Shown: in pieces, positions 32,974-41,795 of the stretch | Layout: each line of letters starts with the position of its first letter | Numbering within the stretch: position 1 is the stretch's first letter | Source of the DNA: Tunturiibacter empetritectus | Lineage (GTDB): Bacteria > Acidobacteriota > Terriglobia > Terriglobales > Acidobacteriaceae | Length of the DNA: 64,000 bases | Assembly (NCBI RefSeq): GCF_014201375.1 | Contig: NZ_JACHDZ010000009.1 | Coordinates: 31,173-95,172 of the forward strand | Direction of reading: 5' to 3' | Notes under the pieces: model-generated | The model's input: only the letters and a program-made list of their open reading frames with translations | Databases searched by the model: none | Told to the model about the DNA's origin: nothing | Program-made: the position numbers and the translations under genes

Positions 32974-35829
32974 ATGGCTACGAAGAAGATAGCCAAGACG
33001 AAGCCTGCGGTGTCGGCTGCGGACGCCGTGGATGAGCAGCTTGGACTCTATCGCTCGATGCGGGACTTTCAGGTTACGGGGGAGCCTAGCGGGTCGGCGA
33101 AGAAGAAGTTTTTTAATGATCAGCCTCTGCCGTTCGTGATTCAGAAGCATGCGGCTACGCGGCTGCACTATGATTTTCGGCTTGGGTGGAACGGGGTATT
33201 GAAGAGCTGGGCGGTGGCGAAGGGGCCGAGTTACGTCACGGCAGATAAACGGCTGGCGGTGCAGGTCGAAGATCATCCGATCGACTATGGGGGCTTTGAG
33301 GGGATTATTCCGAAGGGCCAGTACGGCGGCGGCACGGTGATGGTGTGGGACCAGGGGACGTGGGAGCCGCAGGCGGGACACACCGATGTGGATGAGGGGC
33401 TGCGTACTGGGTCGCTGAAGTTCATCCTGCATGGGACGAAGATGAAGGGGAAGTGGGCGCTGATTCGCATGGGGGGGAAGGCCGCGAATGAGAGTAAGCC
33501 GAACTGGTTGCTGATTAAAGAGCATGATGACTTCGAGCGGACGCAGGGGGAGGCAGCCGTAACGGACGCGGAGCCAAATAGCGTGGTGACGGGGCGGAGT
33601 CTCGAGGAGATTGCGCGGAGTGAAGATCACGTTTGGAACTCAAAGGAGACGGCACGGGGGAATGCGTGGTATCGAAAGGACGCTGGGGCTGTGGGTGCGA
33701 GGGAGGTTGTTGCGGAGAAAGTCGCGCCTGAGGCGGTATCTGCGGATAAGGCGTCTTCTGGTAAGAGCGTGGAGGCTCGCAAGGCGAAGGGTGTTGCCAG
33801 GGAGTTGAAGGTGCCGGCGGGTGCGCCGAAGGAACGACTTCCGGAGTTTATTACGCCAGAGCTGGCGTTGCAGGCTACGACGCCGCCTAGTGGGGCGGGA
33901 TGGCTGCATGAGTTGAAGCTGGATGGCTATCGCATTCAGGCTCGCAAGGATGGTGACAGGGTTCAGCTGCTGACGCGGACGGGGCTCGATTGGACTCATC
34001 GGATGAAGACGATTGCGGCTCTGGTGGGAGAGTTGCCGGTGGAGCGGGTGATTCTTGATGGCGAAGTTGTGGTGCTGGCAGAGAACGGTACTACGAGCTT
34101 TGCGGATCTGCAGGCGGCGTTTCAGGAGGGAGTGAAGAAGCCGCTTAGTTACTTTGCGTTTGATCTGCTTCATCTGAACGGGCACAACCTGCGGGGGCTT
34201 CCTCTGGTTGGGCGAAAGGCGCTGCTTGCCACGCTTCTGGAGGGCGAGGACGGGTTTCTGCGTTTCAATGAACATTTGGAGTCGGATGGCAGGGTGATCT
34301 TTGAAAAGGCTTGCGAGATGCATGTTGAGGGGATCGTCTCGAAGCGCGCTGCCAGCAAATACTCGAGCGGGAGGGGTGGAAGCTGGCTGAAGATGAAGTG
34401 CGTTCATGAGCAGGAGTTCGTGATCGGCGGGTTTACTCTGCCTTCGAATGGGAGCCACGGGGTTGGGGCTTTGCTGCTGGGGTACTACGATGGCGGGAAG
34501 CTGATCTATGCAGGCCGGACTGGCACCGGCTTTACGGAGAAGACTCATCGTGTGCTGCGCAATCAGTTGGAAGAGCTGCGGGAGAAGGAGAATCCGTTTG
34601 AGAATCCTCCGGCTGAGGCGCGTCGGGGAGCGAACTGGGTGAGGCCGGAGCTGGTGGCGCAGGTGAACTTTGCGACGTGGACTGCGGACAATCTGGTGCG
34701 GCAGTCTTCGTTCAAAGGGCTGCGAGAGGATAAGCCTGCGAACGAGGTTCGACGAGAGGAGCTGACCGTTGCGGCCAGGGTGCGGGGAACGAAGAGCGCT
34801 TCGCATACTGCGTCTGTAGCGATTGCGGCGAAGACTGCTTCTGCAGAGGCGGCTGCTGCGAAAGCGGCTACTCGGAAAGCGGTTGCTGCGAAGGCGGCTG
34901 CTGCGCAGGATTCGACGAAGGCGGGCTTGGAGCATGCGCCGGTGCGGTTGACGCATCCTGAGAAGGTTTTGGATGTGGAGACGCAGCTTACCAAGCAGCA
35001 GCTGGCTGATTATTACTGGGCGATTGCGTCGCATATGTTGCCGTATATCGAGGGCCGTCCGGTGTCGCTGGTGCGTTGTCCGGATGGGAGCGAGAAGCCG
35101 TGTTTTTATCAAAAGCATGTGAACGCGATGGTGCCTCCGGGGATCACGGCGGTGAATGTGCCGGACAAGAAGACGGGGGAGATGGAGCCGTACATTACGC
35201 TCTCTACGGCGGAGGCGCTGGCGGGGCTTGCGCAGATGGGTGTGCTGGAGGTGCATCCGTGGGGATCGCGCAATGATGATCTTGAGCACCCGGATCGGAT
35301 CATCATCGATCTTGATCCGGATGCTGCGATTGCGTGGCCGAGGCTGGCTGAGAGCGCTGGGGAGGTTCGTAGAGAGCTTGCGGAGCTTGGGTTGGAGAGC
35401 TTTTTGAAGAGCACGGGGGGCAAGGGGCTGCATGTGGTGATTCCGTTTGAGCCTGAGTATGACTGGGTGGTGATCAAGCAGTTTGCCCATGCGTTTGTGT
35501 TGAAGATGGAGAAGGATCAGCCGGGCCAATATCTGACGAAGATGAGCAAGGCGGCGCGGAAGGACAGGATCTTTCTGGACTACCTGCGGAATGAACGTGG
35601 CGCGACGGCGGTGGCGGCATTCTCTCCTCGGGCGCGCGCGGGGGCTGCGGTTTCGCTGCCGCTTGACTGGAGTGAGCTGAAGTCGGCGGAACGGACTGTT
35701 GTTCGTGTTGCGGAGTTCGAGCAGTGGCGCGGGCGGTTGAGTCGCGATCCGTGGAAGCAGTTTTTCAAGTTGCGGCAGCGGATTACGCCGAAGATGTTGG
35801 AGGCTTTGAAGATATCGCCGACAGCGTGA
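32974..35829 (+). CDS. ligD: Multifunctional ATP-dependent DNA ligase D
   Basis: A 951-residue end-joining enzyme in the order phosphoesterase, ligase, polymerase, as in Pseudomonas, not the mycobacterial order. Residues about 20-190 are the 3'-phosphoesterase (FVIQKHAATRLHYDFRLG, VEDHPIDYGGFEG). Residues about 285-590 are the ligase with ELKLDGYRIQ (Lys315 forms the AMP adduct), ILDGEVVVL and EGIVSKRAASKYSSG. A long Ala/Lys linker follows at about 600-650. Residues about 655-945 are the primase-polymerase (HPEKVLDVETQLTKQQLADY, DDLEHPDRIIIDLDPD, STGGKGLHVVIPFEP, PGQYLTKMSKAARKDRIFLDYLRN). Together with Ku it repairs breaks without a template. Confidence 0.95.
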   Translation: MATKKIAKTKPAVSAADAVDEQLGLYRSMRDFQVTGEPSGSAKKKFFNDQPLPFVIQKHAATRLHYDFRLGWNGVLKSWAVAKGPSYVTADKRLAVQVEDHPIDYGGFEGIIPKGQYGGGTVMVWDQGTWEPQAGHTDVDEGLRTGSLKFILHGTKMKGKWALIRMGGKAANESKPNWLLIKEHDDFERTQGEAAVTDAEPNSVVTGRSLEEIARSEDHVWNSKETARGNAWYRKDAGAVGAREVVAEKVAPEAVSADKASSGKSVEARKAKGVARELKVPAGAPKERLPEFITPELALQATTPPSGAGWLHELKLDGYRIQARKDGDRVQLLTRTGLDWTHRMKTIAALVGELPVERVILDGEVVVLAENGTTSFADLQAAFQEGVKKPLSYFAFDLLHLNGHNLRGLPLVGRKALLATLLEGEDGFLRFNEHLESDGRVIFEKACEMHVEGIVSKRAASKYSSGRGGSWLKMKCVHEQEFVIGGFTLPSNGSHGVGALLLGYYDGGKLIYAGRTGTGFTEKTHRVLRNQLEELREKENPFENPPAEARRGANWVRPELVAQVNFATWTADNLVRQSSFKGLREDKPANEVRREELTVAARVRGTKSASHTASVAIAAKTASAEAAAAKAATRKAVAAKAAAAQDSTKAGLEHAPVRLTHPEKVLDVETQLTKQQLADYYWAIASHMLPYIEGRPVSLVRCPDGSEKPCFYQKHVNAMVPPGITAVNVPDKKTGEMEPYITLSTAEALAGLAQMGVLEVHPWGSRNDDLEHPDRIIIDLDPDAAIAWPRLAESAGEVRRELAELGLESFLKSTGGKGLHVVIPFEPEYDWVVIKQFAHAFVLKMEKDQPGQYLTKMSKAARKDRIFLDYLRNERGATAVAAFSPRARAGAAVSLPLDWSELKSAERTVVRVAEFEQWRGRLSRDPWKQFFKLRQRITPKMLEALKISPTA

Positions 35830-35972
35830 GTGTGCTTGGCTAGTACGGAAATCCCTGTTCGATAATGGACAGTTTGTTTCGATTGCGGACGTGGGGTGTT
35901 GTGCGATGTGCTCTAAGTGATTGAAAGCATTTGATGGAGGATGGCCTTGCGCTTGCTACTAGACATCGCGCA
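35830..35972. promoter_or_regulatory. Upstream region of the exporter operon
   Basis: The gap after ligD must hold the promoter of the long exporter run. A GG-N10-GC spacing typical of sigma-54 promoters was looked for and not found here. Confidence 0.3.
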
Positions 35973-37232
35973 ATGGATATCTCCAGACCAGATATAAAGC
36001 AGAAGAAGATGCGTCGGCAGTGGATCGCAGGTGGCTGCGCCGTGGTGGTGCTTGCGGCGATTGGTTTTTTTGTGACGCGGTTGAAGCCTGCGGCGCCTGA
36101 GGTCGATCGGGCTACGGTGTGGACCGACACAGTGAAGCGCGGGCCGTTGCTGCGGCAGGTGCGCGGGCCGGGTTCGCTGGTTCCGCGGGAGGACAAGATT
36201 CGGCTGATTCCCTCGGAGACCGAAGCGACGGTGGTGAGGATTCGTGTGCTGCCGGGCGCGAAGGTTGAGCCGGACACGATTCTGATGGACCTGGTCGATC
36301 CGCAGCTGCAGCAGGAGTTGCTGGACGCGCAGCTGCAGATGAAGGGCGCAGAGGCGGACTACATCAATACGCGCGCGAAGGTGCAGAGCGATTTGATGGA
36401 TCAGAAGGCCGCGGCGGCGACGGTGGGAGCCGATCATAATCAGGCTCAGCTGCAGGCGCAGACGGATAAGTCGTTGTTTGATCTGGGCGTGATCAGCGGG
36501 TTGACCTACAGTGCATCGAAGGGCAAGGCCGATGAGCTGACGACACGGAACGATCTTGAGAAGCAGCGGCTTACGTTGAATGAGAAGGCGATCGAGACGC
36601 AGCTTGCGGTGCAGCAGACCAAGGTGGATCAGGCGAAGGCGCTGCTTGGTTTGAAGCAGAAGCAGCTGGATGCGTTGAGTGTGCGGGCGGGGATCAGTGG
36701 TGTGCTGGTGGAGTTGCCGCATCAGGTGGGCGAGCATGTGGCTCCTGGGACGACGCTGGCGAAGGTGGTGCAGCCGGACCAGCTGAAGGCGAGTTTGAAG
36801 ATTGCGGAGACGCAGGCACGCGATATTCAGATTGGGCAGCCGGCGGAGGTTGATACGCACAACGGCGTGATCAATGGCAAGGTGACGCGAATTGATCCGG
36901 CGGTATTGAACGGAACGGTGACGGTTGACGTAGAACTCGCTGGCGCTCTGCCGCAGGGCGCTCGACCGGACTTGAGTGTTGACGGAACGATCGATCTGGA
37001 TCGCATGACGGATGTGCTGTATGTGGGACGTCCGGCGTTTGGGAATGAGAACAGCACGATTAGTTTGTTCAAGCTGGGACCGGATGGGAAGACGGCGGTG
37101 AGGGTTCCGGTGAAGGTTGGGCGGGCCTCGGTAAACAGCATTCAGGTGCTGGAAGGATTGCAGGAAGGCGATACGGTGATTCTGTCGGACATGAGCCGGT
37201 GGGATAACACGGATCGAATTCGCTTGAACTAG
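35973..37232 (+). CDS. HlyD/MacA-type periplasmic adaptor of an ABC exporter
   Basis: The start at 35973 (MDISRPDIKQKKMRRQ) gives about 419 residues; in-frame starts at 35931/35934 add 13-14. It has a single N-terminal membrane anchor (WIAGGCAVVVLAAIGFFVT), then a biotinyl-lipoyl-like segment (VRGPGSLVPREDKIRLIPS). A long alpha-hairpin of about 150 residues follows (LLDAQLQMKGAEADY to LGLKQKQLDALSVRAG). Beta-barrel and membrane-proximal domains close the protein (GVLVELPHQVGEHVAPGTTL, PAEVDTHNGVINGKVTRIDP). It bridges the inner-membrane ABC pump with the TolC-like channel encoded downstream. It is first in the eight-gene run. Confidence 0.9.
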   Translation: MDISRPDIKQKKMRRQWIAGGCAVVVLAAIGFFVTRLKPAAPEVDRATVWTDTVKRGPLLRQVRGPGSLVPREDKIRLIPSETEATVVRIRVLPGAKVEPDTILMDLVDPQLQQELLDAQLQMKGAEADYINTRAKVQSDLMDQKAAAATVGADHNQAQLQAQTDKSLFDLGVISGLTYSASKGKADELTTRNDLEKQRLTLNEKAIETQLAVQQTKVDQAKALLGLKQKQLDALSVRAGISGVLVELPHQVGEHVAPGTTLAKVVQPDQLKASLKIAETQARDIQIGQPAEVDTHNGVINGKVTRIDPAVLNGTVTVDVELAGALPQGARPDLSVDGTIDLDRMTDVLYVGRPAFGNENSTISLFKLGPDGKTAVRVPVKVGRASVNSIQVLEGLQEGDTVILSDMSRWDNTDRIRLN

Positions 37233-37271
37233 ACAGAGCCCAGGCGACGGCCGGGATAAAGGAGAGCAGGA

Positions 37272-37991
37272 ATGGCGACGGACACGATGATTCAGATTGA
37301 GGACTTGAAGAAGATTTTTTATACGGACGAGATTGAGACGCATGCGCTGTCGGGTGTGCATTTGAATATCAATCGCGGGGAGTATGTGGCGATGTCCGGG
37401 CCGTCGGGGTGCGGGAAGTCTACGCTGCTGTCGATCATCGGGTTGCTGGATACGCCAACGGGCGGACGGTACACGCTGAACGGCAAGGAAGTCGCCAACC
37501 TGAACTTCGCGGATCGCTCGCGGATTCGGAACCAGGAGATTGGGTTTATCTTTCAGAGCTTCAATCTGATTGGCGATCTGACGGTTGCGGAGAATGTGGA
37601 ACTGCCGCTGACCTATCGCGCGGGGATGCCGGCGACGGAGAGGAAGAAGAGGGTGCAGGATTCGCTGGAGCGCGTGAATATGGCGCACCGGATGCGGCAC
37701 TATCCTGCGCAGTTGTCGGGTGGTCAGCAGCAGAGGGTGGCGGTGGCGAGAGCGCTGGCGGGTTCGCCGTCGATTCTGCTGGCCGATGAGCCTACGGGGA
37801 ATCTTGATTCGAAGAATGGCGAGGCTGTGATGAAGCTGCTGCAGGAGTTGCATGCAGAGGGCGCGACGATCTGCATGGTGACGCACGATCCGCGGTTTGC
37901 GGCACATGCGGAGCGGCAGGTGCATCTGTTTGACGGCAAGGTAGTGGCGGAGGGTGAGCTGAATCGGCTGTTAGCGGAGGTAGAGGGATGA
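37272..37991 (+). CDS. ABC transporter ATP-binding protein 1 (LolD/MacB class)
   Basis: A 239-residue ATPase with Walker A GPSGCGKST, Q-loop region FIFQSFNLIGDLTVAEN, signature LSGGQQQRVAVARALAG, Walker B ILLADEPTGNLD and the H-loop TICMVTHDPR. This is the MacB/LolD class that powers mechanotransmission exporters. It follows the adaptor by 39 bases. Its stop overlaps the start of the small permease remnant (ATGA-type overlap), so it was once fully coupled to a permease. Cytoplasmic, attached to the inner membrane. Confidence 0.93.
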   Translation: MATDTMIQIEDLKKIFYTDEIETHALSGVHLNINRGEYVAMSGPSGCGKSTLLSIIGLLDTPTGGRYTLNGKEVANLNFADRSRIRNQEIGFIFQSFNLIGDLTVAENVELPLTYRAGMPATERKKRVQDSLERVNMAHRMRHYPAQLSGGQQQRVAVARALAGSPSILLADEPTGNLDSKNGEAVMKLLQELHAEGATICMVTHDPRFAAHAERQVHLFDGKVVAEGELNRLLAEVEG

Positions 37992-38290
37992 TGGCACTGA
38001 TCGAGGACATGCGTCTGTTTCTTAGGCAGATGTGCGAGGCGATTGGGATGTCGGGAACGACGGCTAACGTGGTGCCGGTGGTTTTGCTTGGCGTCGCGTT
38101 GAACGTTGCTGCGCTAGGCGTGGTGGCGAGTGTGCGGACAGGGAGACAGCCGGCATGCCAGAGGACGACGCTGCGGGCCGCGGCGCAGACGGAGTGGAAG
38201 GTAGTGCGGACGGTGGTTTCAACGATGAAGGCGATCGGCCAGGCGCAACGCAGATTGTGTGCGGCGAGCGAGTGGGTTGAGAGCCTTTAG
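37988..38290 (+). pseudogene. Small ORF resembling the truncated N-terminus of an FtsX/ADOP permease
   Basis: A 100-residue frame overlapping the ATPase stop by four bases. Its start, LIEDMRLFLRQMCEAIGMS, can be laid on LMQDVRYALRQLRKAPGFT of the full permease 500 bases downstream, matching L, D, R, LRQ, A and G. It then has one hydrophobic helix (VVPVVLLGVALNVAALGVVAS). The rest (RTGRQPACQRTTLRAAAQTEWK) matches nothing in the permease. I read it as the decayed remnant of a permease once paired with ATPase 1. It could instead be a real single-span small protein. The 196 bases that follow hold no gene. Confidence 0.45.
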
Positions 38291-38486
38291 CGAGAGGTCG
38301 GAGCGGCGAGGTCGGAGCGAGTGTGTGCCGCTCTGCTGTCGCGAGTGATGTTACTCGATGAGGCGTTTTACGGCTTCGAGCAAAAGGCAGAGGTTGGTTT
38401 TCTGGCCGCCAAGGTGCAACAACGAAGGCGCTGATTCGTGAAGTTGCCGTTTGGACGTGGCGCAATCGAATGGAATGGAGCTAGGG

Positions 38487-41030
38487 ATGAACGGGTTGAT
38501 GCAGGATGTCAGGTATGCACTGCGACAGTTGCGAAAGGCGCCGGGATTTACTTTGACGGCGGTTCTGACGCTTGCGCTTGGGATCGGCGCGAACGCCGCG
38601 ATCTTTACGCTGGTGCATGCGGTGCTGCTGCAGAATCTGCCTGTGAGCGATCCGAAGGCGCTGGTGCGTCTGGGCGATAAAGATGATTGCTGCGTGATGG
38701 GAGGGCGGCCCGAGAACGAAGACTACTCCCTGTTTTCCTACGATTTGTATCGGCACTTGCGCGATAGCACTTCTGAGTTTGAGCAACTGGCGGCGATGCA
38801 GGCGGGGATAGGTCAAGGTGCTCTGACAGCGCGGCGGGGATCGAGCAACAGCTTGTCGAAGGCCTCCTCCAGTGAGTTTGTTTCGGGGAACTACTTTGAA
38901 ACCTTCGGCCTTCAGCCTTATGCGGGAAGACTTCTGCTGCCCTCTGACGATGTGGCGGGAGCGCCGATGGCTGCGGTGCTGAGCTACGGGGCCTGGCAGC
39001 GTGATTACGCGATGGACCCCTCCGTGGTGGGCAGCACGTTCCAATTGAATACGCATCCTGTGACTGTGGTGGGGATCACGCCACCTTCTTTCTATGGGGA
39101 TCGGATGAGCGATACGCCGCCGGATTTTTTTCTTCCGTTGACGATGGAGCCGATTCTCGATCCGGGCGCGTTGCTGAATCGTCCGGAAGCGAGCTGGCTC
39201 TATGTCCTTGGCCGCGTGAAGCCTGGTACGCAGATCGGACGGCTGCAAGAGAAGATGAGCGGGCTGTTGCGGGACTGGCTGGTTCCGCTAAAGGCGTACC
39301 AGAGTGCGGACGGAAAGAAGGCGCTGCCGAAGACACATCTGGTTTTGACGCCGGGTGGGGTTGGGATTGCGAATATGCAGACGGAGTACAGAAGCGGATT
39401 GCAGCTTCTGATGGGGATATCCGGTCTGGTGCTGCTGATTGCCTGCGCGAATATTGCGAACCTGGTTTTGGTGCGTGGGATGGCGCGGCGGGCAGAGACC
39501 TCGATTCGTATGGCGCTCGGTGCGGCACGAAAGAGAATTATTCGCCAGATGCTAACTGAGAGTGTGGTGCTGGCGTGCCTGGGGGGTGTGGCTGGACTTG
39601 CGGTGGCGTATGCGGGGACGAAGATGTTGTTGACGCTAGCGTTTCCCCATGCCACCGGTCTGCCGATTCACGCGACTCCTTCGTTGCCGATGCTGGGATT
39701 TGCGTTTGGGTTGTCACTGCTGACTGGGTTGATCTTTGGGATCGCGCCGGCGTGGATTACCTCTCACTCAGAGCCTGCGGTGTCTTTGCGTGGCACGAAT
39801 CGGTCGACGCGGGACAGCGCTTCTTTGCTGCAGCGGTCGTTGGTGGTGACGCAGGCGGCTCTGTCGCTGGTGTTGTTAGTGGGGGCCGGTCTTCTGACGA
39901 GAAGCTTGAATAAGCTCGAGCATCAGAACTTTGGATTGCAGACTGAGAATAGGGTGGTGATCCATATCAGTCCCGATAATGCGGGTTATAAGCCGGACCA
40001 GTTGCAGGCTCTCTATGGAGAGATACTGGATCGCTTCCGAGCGCTGCCGGGAGTTGAACGAGTGGGGTTGTCGCTTTACACTCCGCTCGAAGGAGACAAC
40101 TGGGGCGAGGGCGTAACGATACAGGGGCGGCCTGAGCCTGGGCGGAACGATCATGTCGGTGCGTCGTGGGATCGTGTGACGCCGGATTTCTTCCAGGTGA
40201 TCGGACAAAAGATTTTACGTGGGCGCGGAATTACGGATCAAGATACCGGGACTGCGCCGATGGTGGCTGTTGTGAATGAGACTTTCGTGAAGAAGTTTTT
40301 TCCGAATGGTGAAGATCCGATTGGCGTTCACTTCGGTCTGGATGGTGTGAAGAGCGCGGGGGAGATAGAGATCGTCGGCGTGGTGTCGGATGTGAAGTAT
40401 ATGAATCCGCGTGAGGCGGTTCGGGCGATGTACTTCCGGCCGTTTATACAGCATGCTCCACTGTCGGACAATCTGGATGTGCGGTCGCTCTTCGCGGGGG
40501 CGGTTATGCTGAAGATGAGAGGGCCATCGGATGGTTTGGAGGTGCAGGTGCGCCGGACACTTGCGAATATCAATCCGAATCTGACAGTGGTTAACTACAA
40601 CACCTTTGGCAGTCAGATTGAGGGCCAGTTCAGCCAGGAGAAGTTGATTGCGCGGTTGACGTTGATGTTTGGCGTGCTGGCGCTGGTGCTGGCTTCGGTT
40701 GGTCTGTATGGCGTGACGGCTTATACCGTTGTGCGGCGAATGCCTGAGATTGGGATACGGATGGCGCTTGGCGCGGGACGCGGCAGCGTGGTGAGCATGG
40801 TGTTGCGTGAGGCCATGCTGCAGGCGGGGATTGGGCTTGCGATCGGGTTGCCTGTTGCGTTGCTGTGCGTGCGCTTTCTAAAGACGCAACTGTATGGAAC
40901 GGGCGGACAGGATCCTCTCGTCCTTGCGGGAGCAGTTGTGGTGCTGATCGTTTCTGCTTGTGTTGCGGGGTTGATCCCGGCGCGGCGTGCGGCTTCGACT
41001 GATCCGGTCAAAGCATTGAGGGCTGAATAG
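38487..41030 (+). CDS. ADOP-type (acidobacterial duplicated) ABC permease
   Basis: An 847-residue permease with two MacB/FtsX halves. The ATG at 38487 (MNGLMQDVRYALRQLRKAPG) has GGAG upstream. The first half has a membrane helix (TLTAVLTLALGIGANAAIFT), a large MacB_PCD periplasmic domain, then three helices (LLMGISGLVLLIACANIANL to GLSLLTGLIFGIAPAW). The second half repeats the plan: LLQRSLVVTQAALSLVLLVG, a second periplasmic domain, and ARLTLMFGVLALVLASVGLYG followed by PEIGIRMALGAGRGSVVSMV. It ends PARRAASTDPVKALRAE, the family's hallmark. ADOP proteins were named for lacking an ATPase gene beside them, but here ATPases lie on both sides. Confidence 0.92.
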   Translation: MNGLMQDVRYALRQLRKAPGFTLTAVLTLALGIGANAAIFTLVHAVLLQNLPVSDPKALVRLGDKDDCCVMGGRPENEDYSLFSYDLYRHLRDSTSEFEQLAAMQAGIGQGALTARRGSSNSLSKASSSEFVSGNYFETFGLQPYAGRLLLPSDDVAGAPMAAVLSYGAWQRDYAMDPSVVGSTFQLNTHPVTVVGITPPSFYGDRMSDTPPDFFLPLTMEPILDPGALLNRPEASWLYVLGRVKPGTQIGRLQEKMSGLLRDWLVPLKAYQSADGKKALPKTHLVLTPGGVGIANMQTEYRSGLQLLMGISGLVLLIACANIANLVLVRGMARRAETSIRMALGAARKRIIRQMLTESVVLACLGGVAGLAVAYAGTKMLLTLAFPHATGLPIHATPSLPMLGFAFGLSLLTGLIFGIAPAWITSHSEPAVSLRGTNRSTRDSASLLQRSLVVTQAALSLVLLVGAGLLTRSLNKLEHQNFGLQTENRVVIHISPDNAGYKPDQLQALYGEILDRFRALPGVERVGLSLYTPLEGDNWGEGVTIQGRPEPGRNDHVGASWDRVTPDFFQVIGQKILRGRGITDQDTGTAPMVAVVNETFVKKFFPNGEDPIGVHFGLDGVKSAGEIEIVGVVSDVKYMNPREAVRAMYFRPFIQHAPLSDNLDVRSLFAGAVMLKMRGPSDGLEVQVRRTLANINPNLTVVNYNTFGSQIEGQFSQEKLIARLTLMFGVLALVLASVGLYGVTAYTVVRRMPEIGIRMALGAGRGSVVSMVLREAMLQAGIGLAIGLPVALLCVRFLKTQLYGTGGQDPLVLAGAVVVLIVSACVAGLIPARRAASTDPVKALRAE

Positions 41031-41087
41031 CAGAGAGACGCGGCTATCGCGATTTGAACCAACGGAAGTTTGTGGATGGAGTGAAGA

Positions 41088-41795
41088 ATGATTGAGTTGA
41101 AACAGCTGGAGCGGAGTTATAAGACGGGTCACACCGAGACGTGGGTGCTGCGACGAATCAATCTCACCATCCGTGAAGGTGAATTTGTAACCGTGATGGG
41201 TCCGTCCGGCGCGGGAAAGTCTTCGCTGTTGAATGTGCTGGCGATGCTGGACGATCAGTGGAGGGGAGAGTTTTACTTTGCCGGCGATGCCGTTCATGCG
41301 ATGAACCGCAAACAGAGGGCTGAACTGGCGCGGCGACGAATTGGGATGGTGTTTCAGAGCTACCACCTCCTGGACGATCTGACGGTGGCGGAGAATATCG
41401 ATCTGCCTTTGTCATACAAAGATATTCCGAAGCCGGAGCGGCAGGCTCTTGTTGCGGATACGTTGGACCGATTCAACATTGTAGGCAAGAAGGATCTGTT
41501 CCCGAACCAGCTCTCTGGCGGACAACAGCAGTTGGTGGGCATTGCGCGGGCAGTCATTCACAAGCCGGATCTTTTGCTGGCCGATGAACCGACGGGCAAC
41601 CTGCATTCGGAGCAGGCCAAGGAGATTATGCAGTTGTTTCGCAGATTGAATGAAGAAGGAACGACTGTGGTGCAGGTGACGCATTCGGAGACGAATGCAG
41701 AGTATGGCACGCGGACGATTGAGTTGCGAGATGGATGGCTTTCTCGGGATACGGCGGGACTTGTAGCAGCTGAAGGGGCGGGGGTGCGAGCGTGA
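41088..41795 (+). CDS. ABC transporter ATP-binding protein 2 (LolD/MacB class)
   Basis: A 235-residue ATPase with Walker A GPSGAGKSS, FQSYHLLDDLTVAENIDLPL at the Q-loop, signature LSGGQQQLVGIARAVI (Leu where Arg is usual), Walker B LLLADEPTGNLHSEQ and VTHSE as the H-loop. The Asp of the D-loop (NLD in ATPase 1) is His here (NLHSEQ). It lies 57 bases after the permease and its stop overlaps the GTG start of the TolC-like gene (GTGA). It may pair with ATPase 1 as a heterodimer or power the ADOP permease alone. Confidence 0.92.
   Translation: MIELKQLERSYKTGHTETWVLRRINLTIREGEFVTVMGPSGAGKSSLLNVLAMLDDQWRGEFYFAGDAVHAMNRKQRAELARRRIGMVFQSYHLLDDLTVAENIDLPLSYKDIPKPERQALVADTLDRFNIVGKKDLFPNQLSGGQQQLVGIARAVIHKPDLLLADEPTGNLHSEQAKEIMQLFRRLNEEGTTVVQVTHSETNAEYGTRTIELRDGWLSRDTAGLVAAEGAGVRA

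Noticed and set aside
33640..35529. 629-codon reverse frame opposite ligD
   Set aside because: Antisense shadow with Arg/Leu-rich, non-protein-like composition. The forward gene is complete.
35913..37925. 670-codon reverse frame opposite the adaptor and ATPase 1
   Set aside because: It spans two well-supported forward genes and their gap, and has no domain-like content.
38395..38425. Possible sigma-54 promoter (GG-N10-GC) before the ADOP permease
   Set aside because: The spacing fits, but the -12 side lacks the TTGC consensus and the site is inside the operon. It is too weak to report as a promoter.
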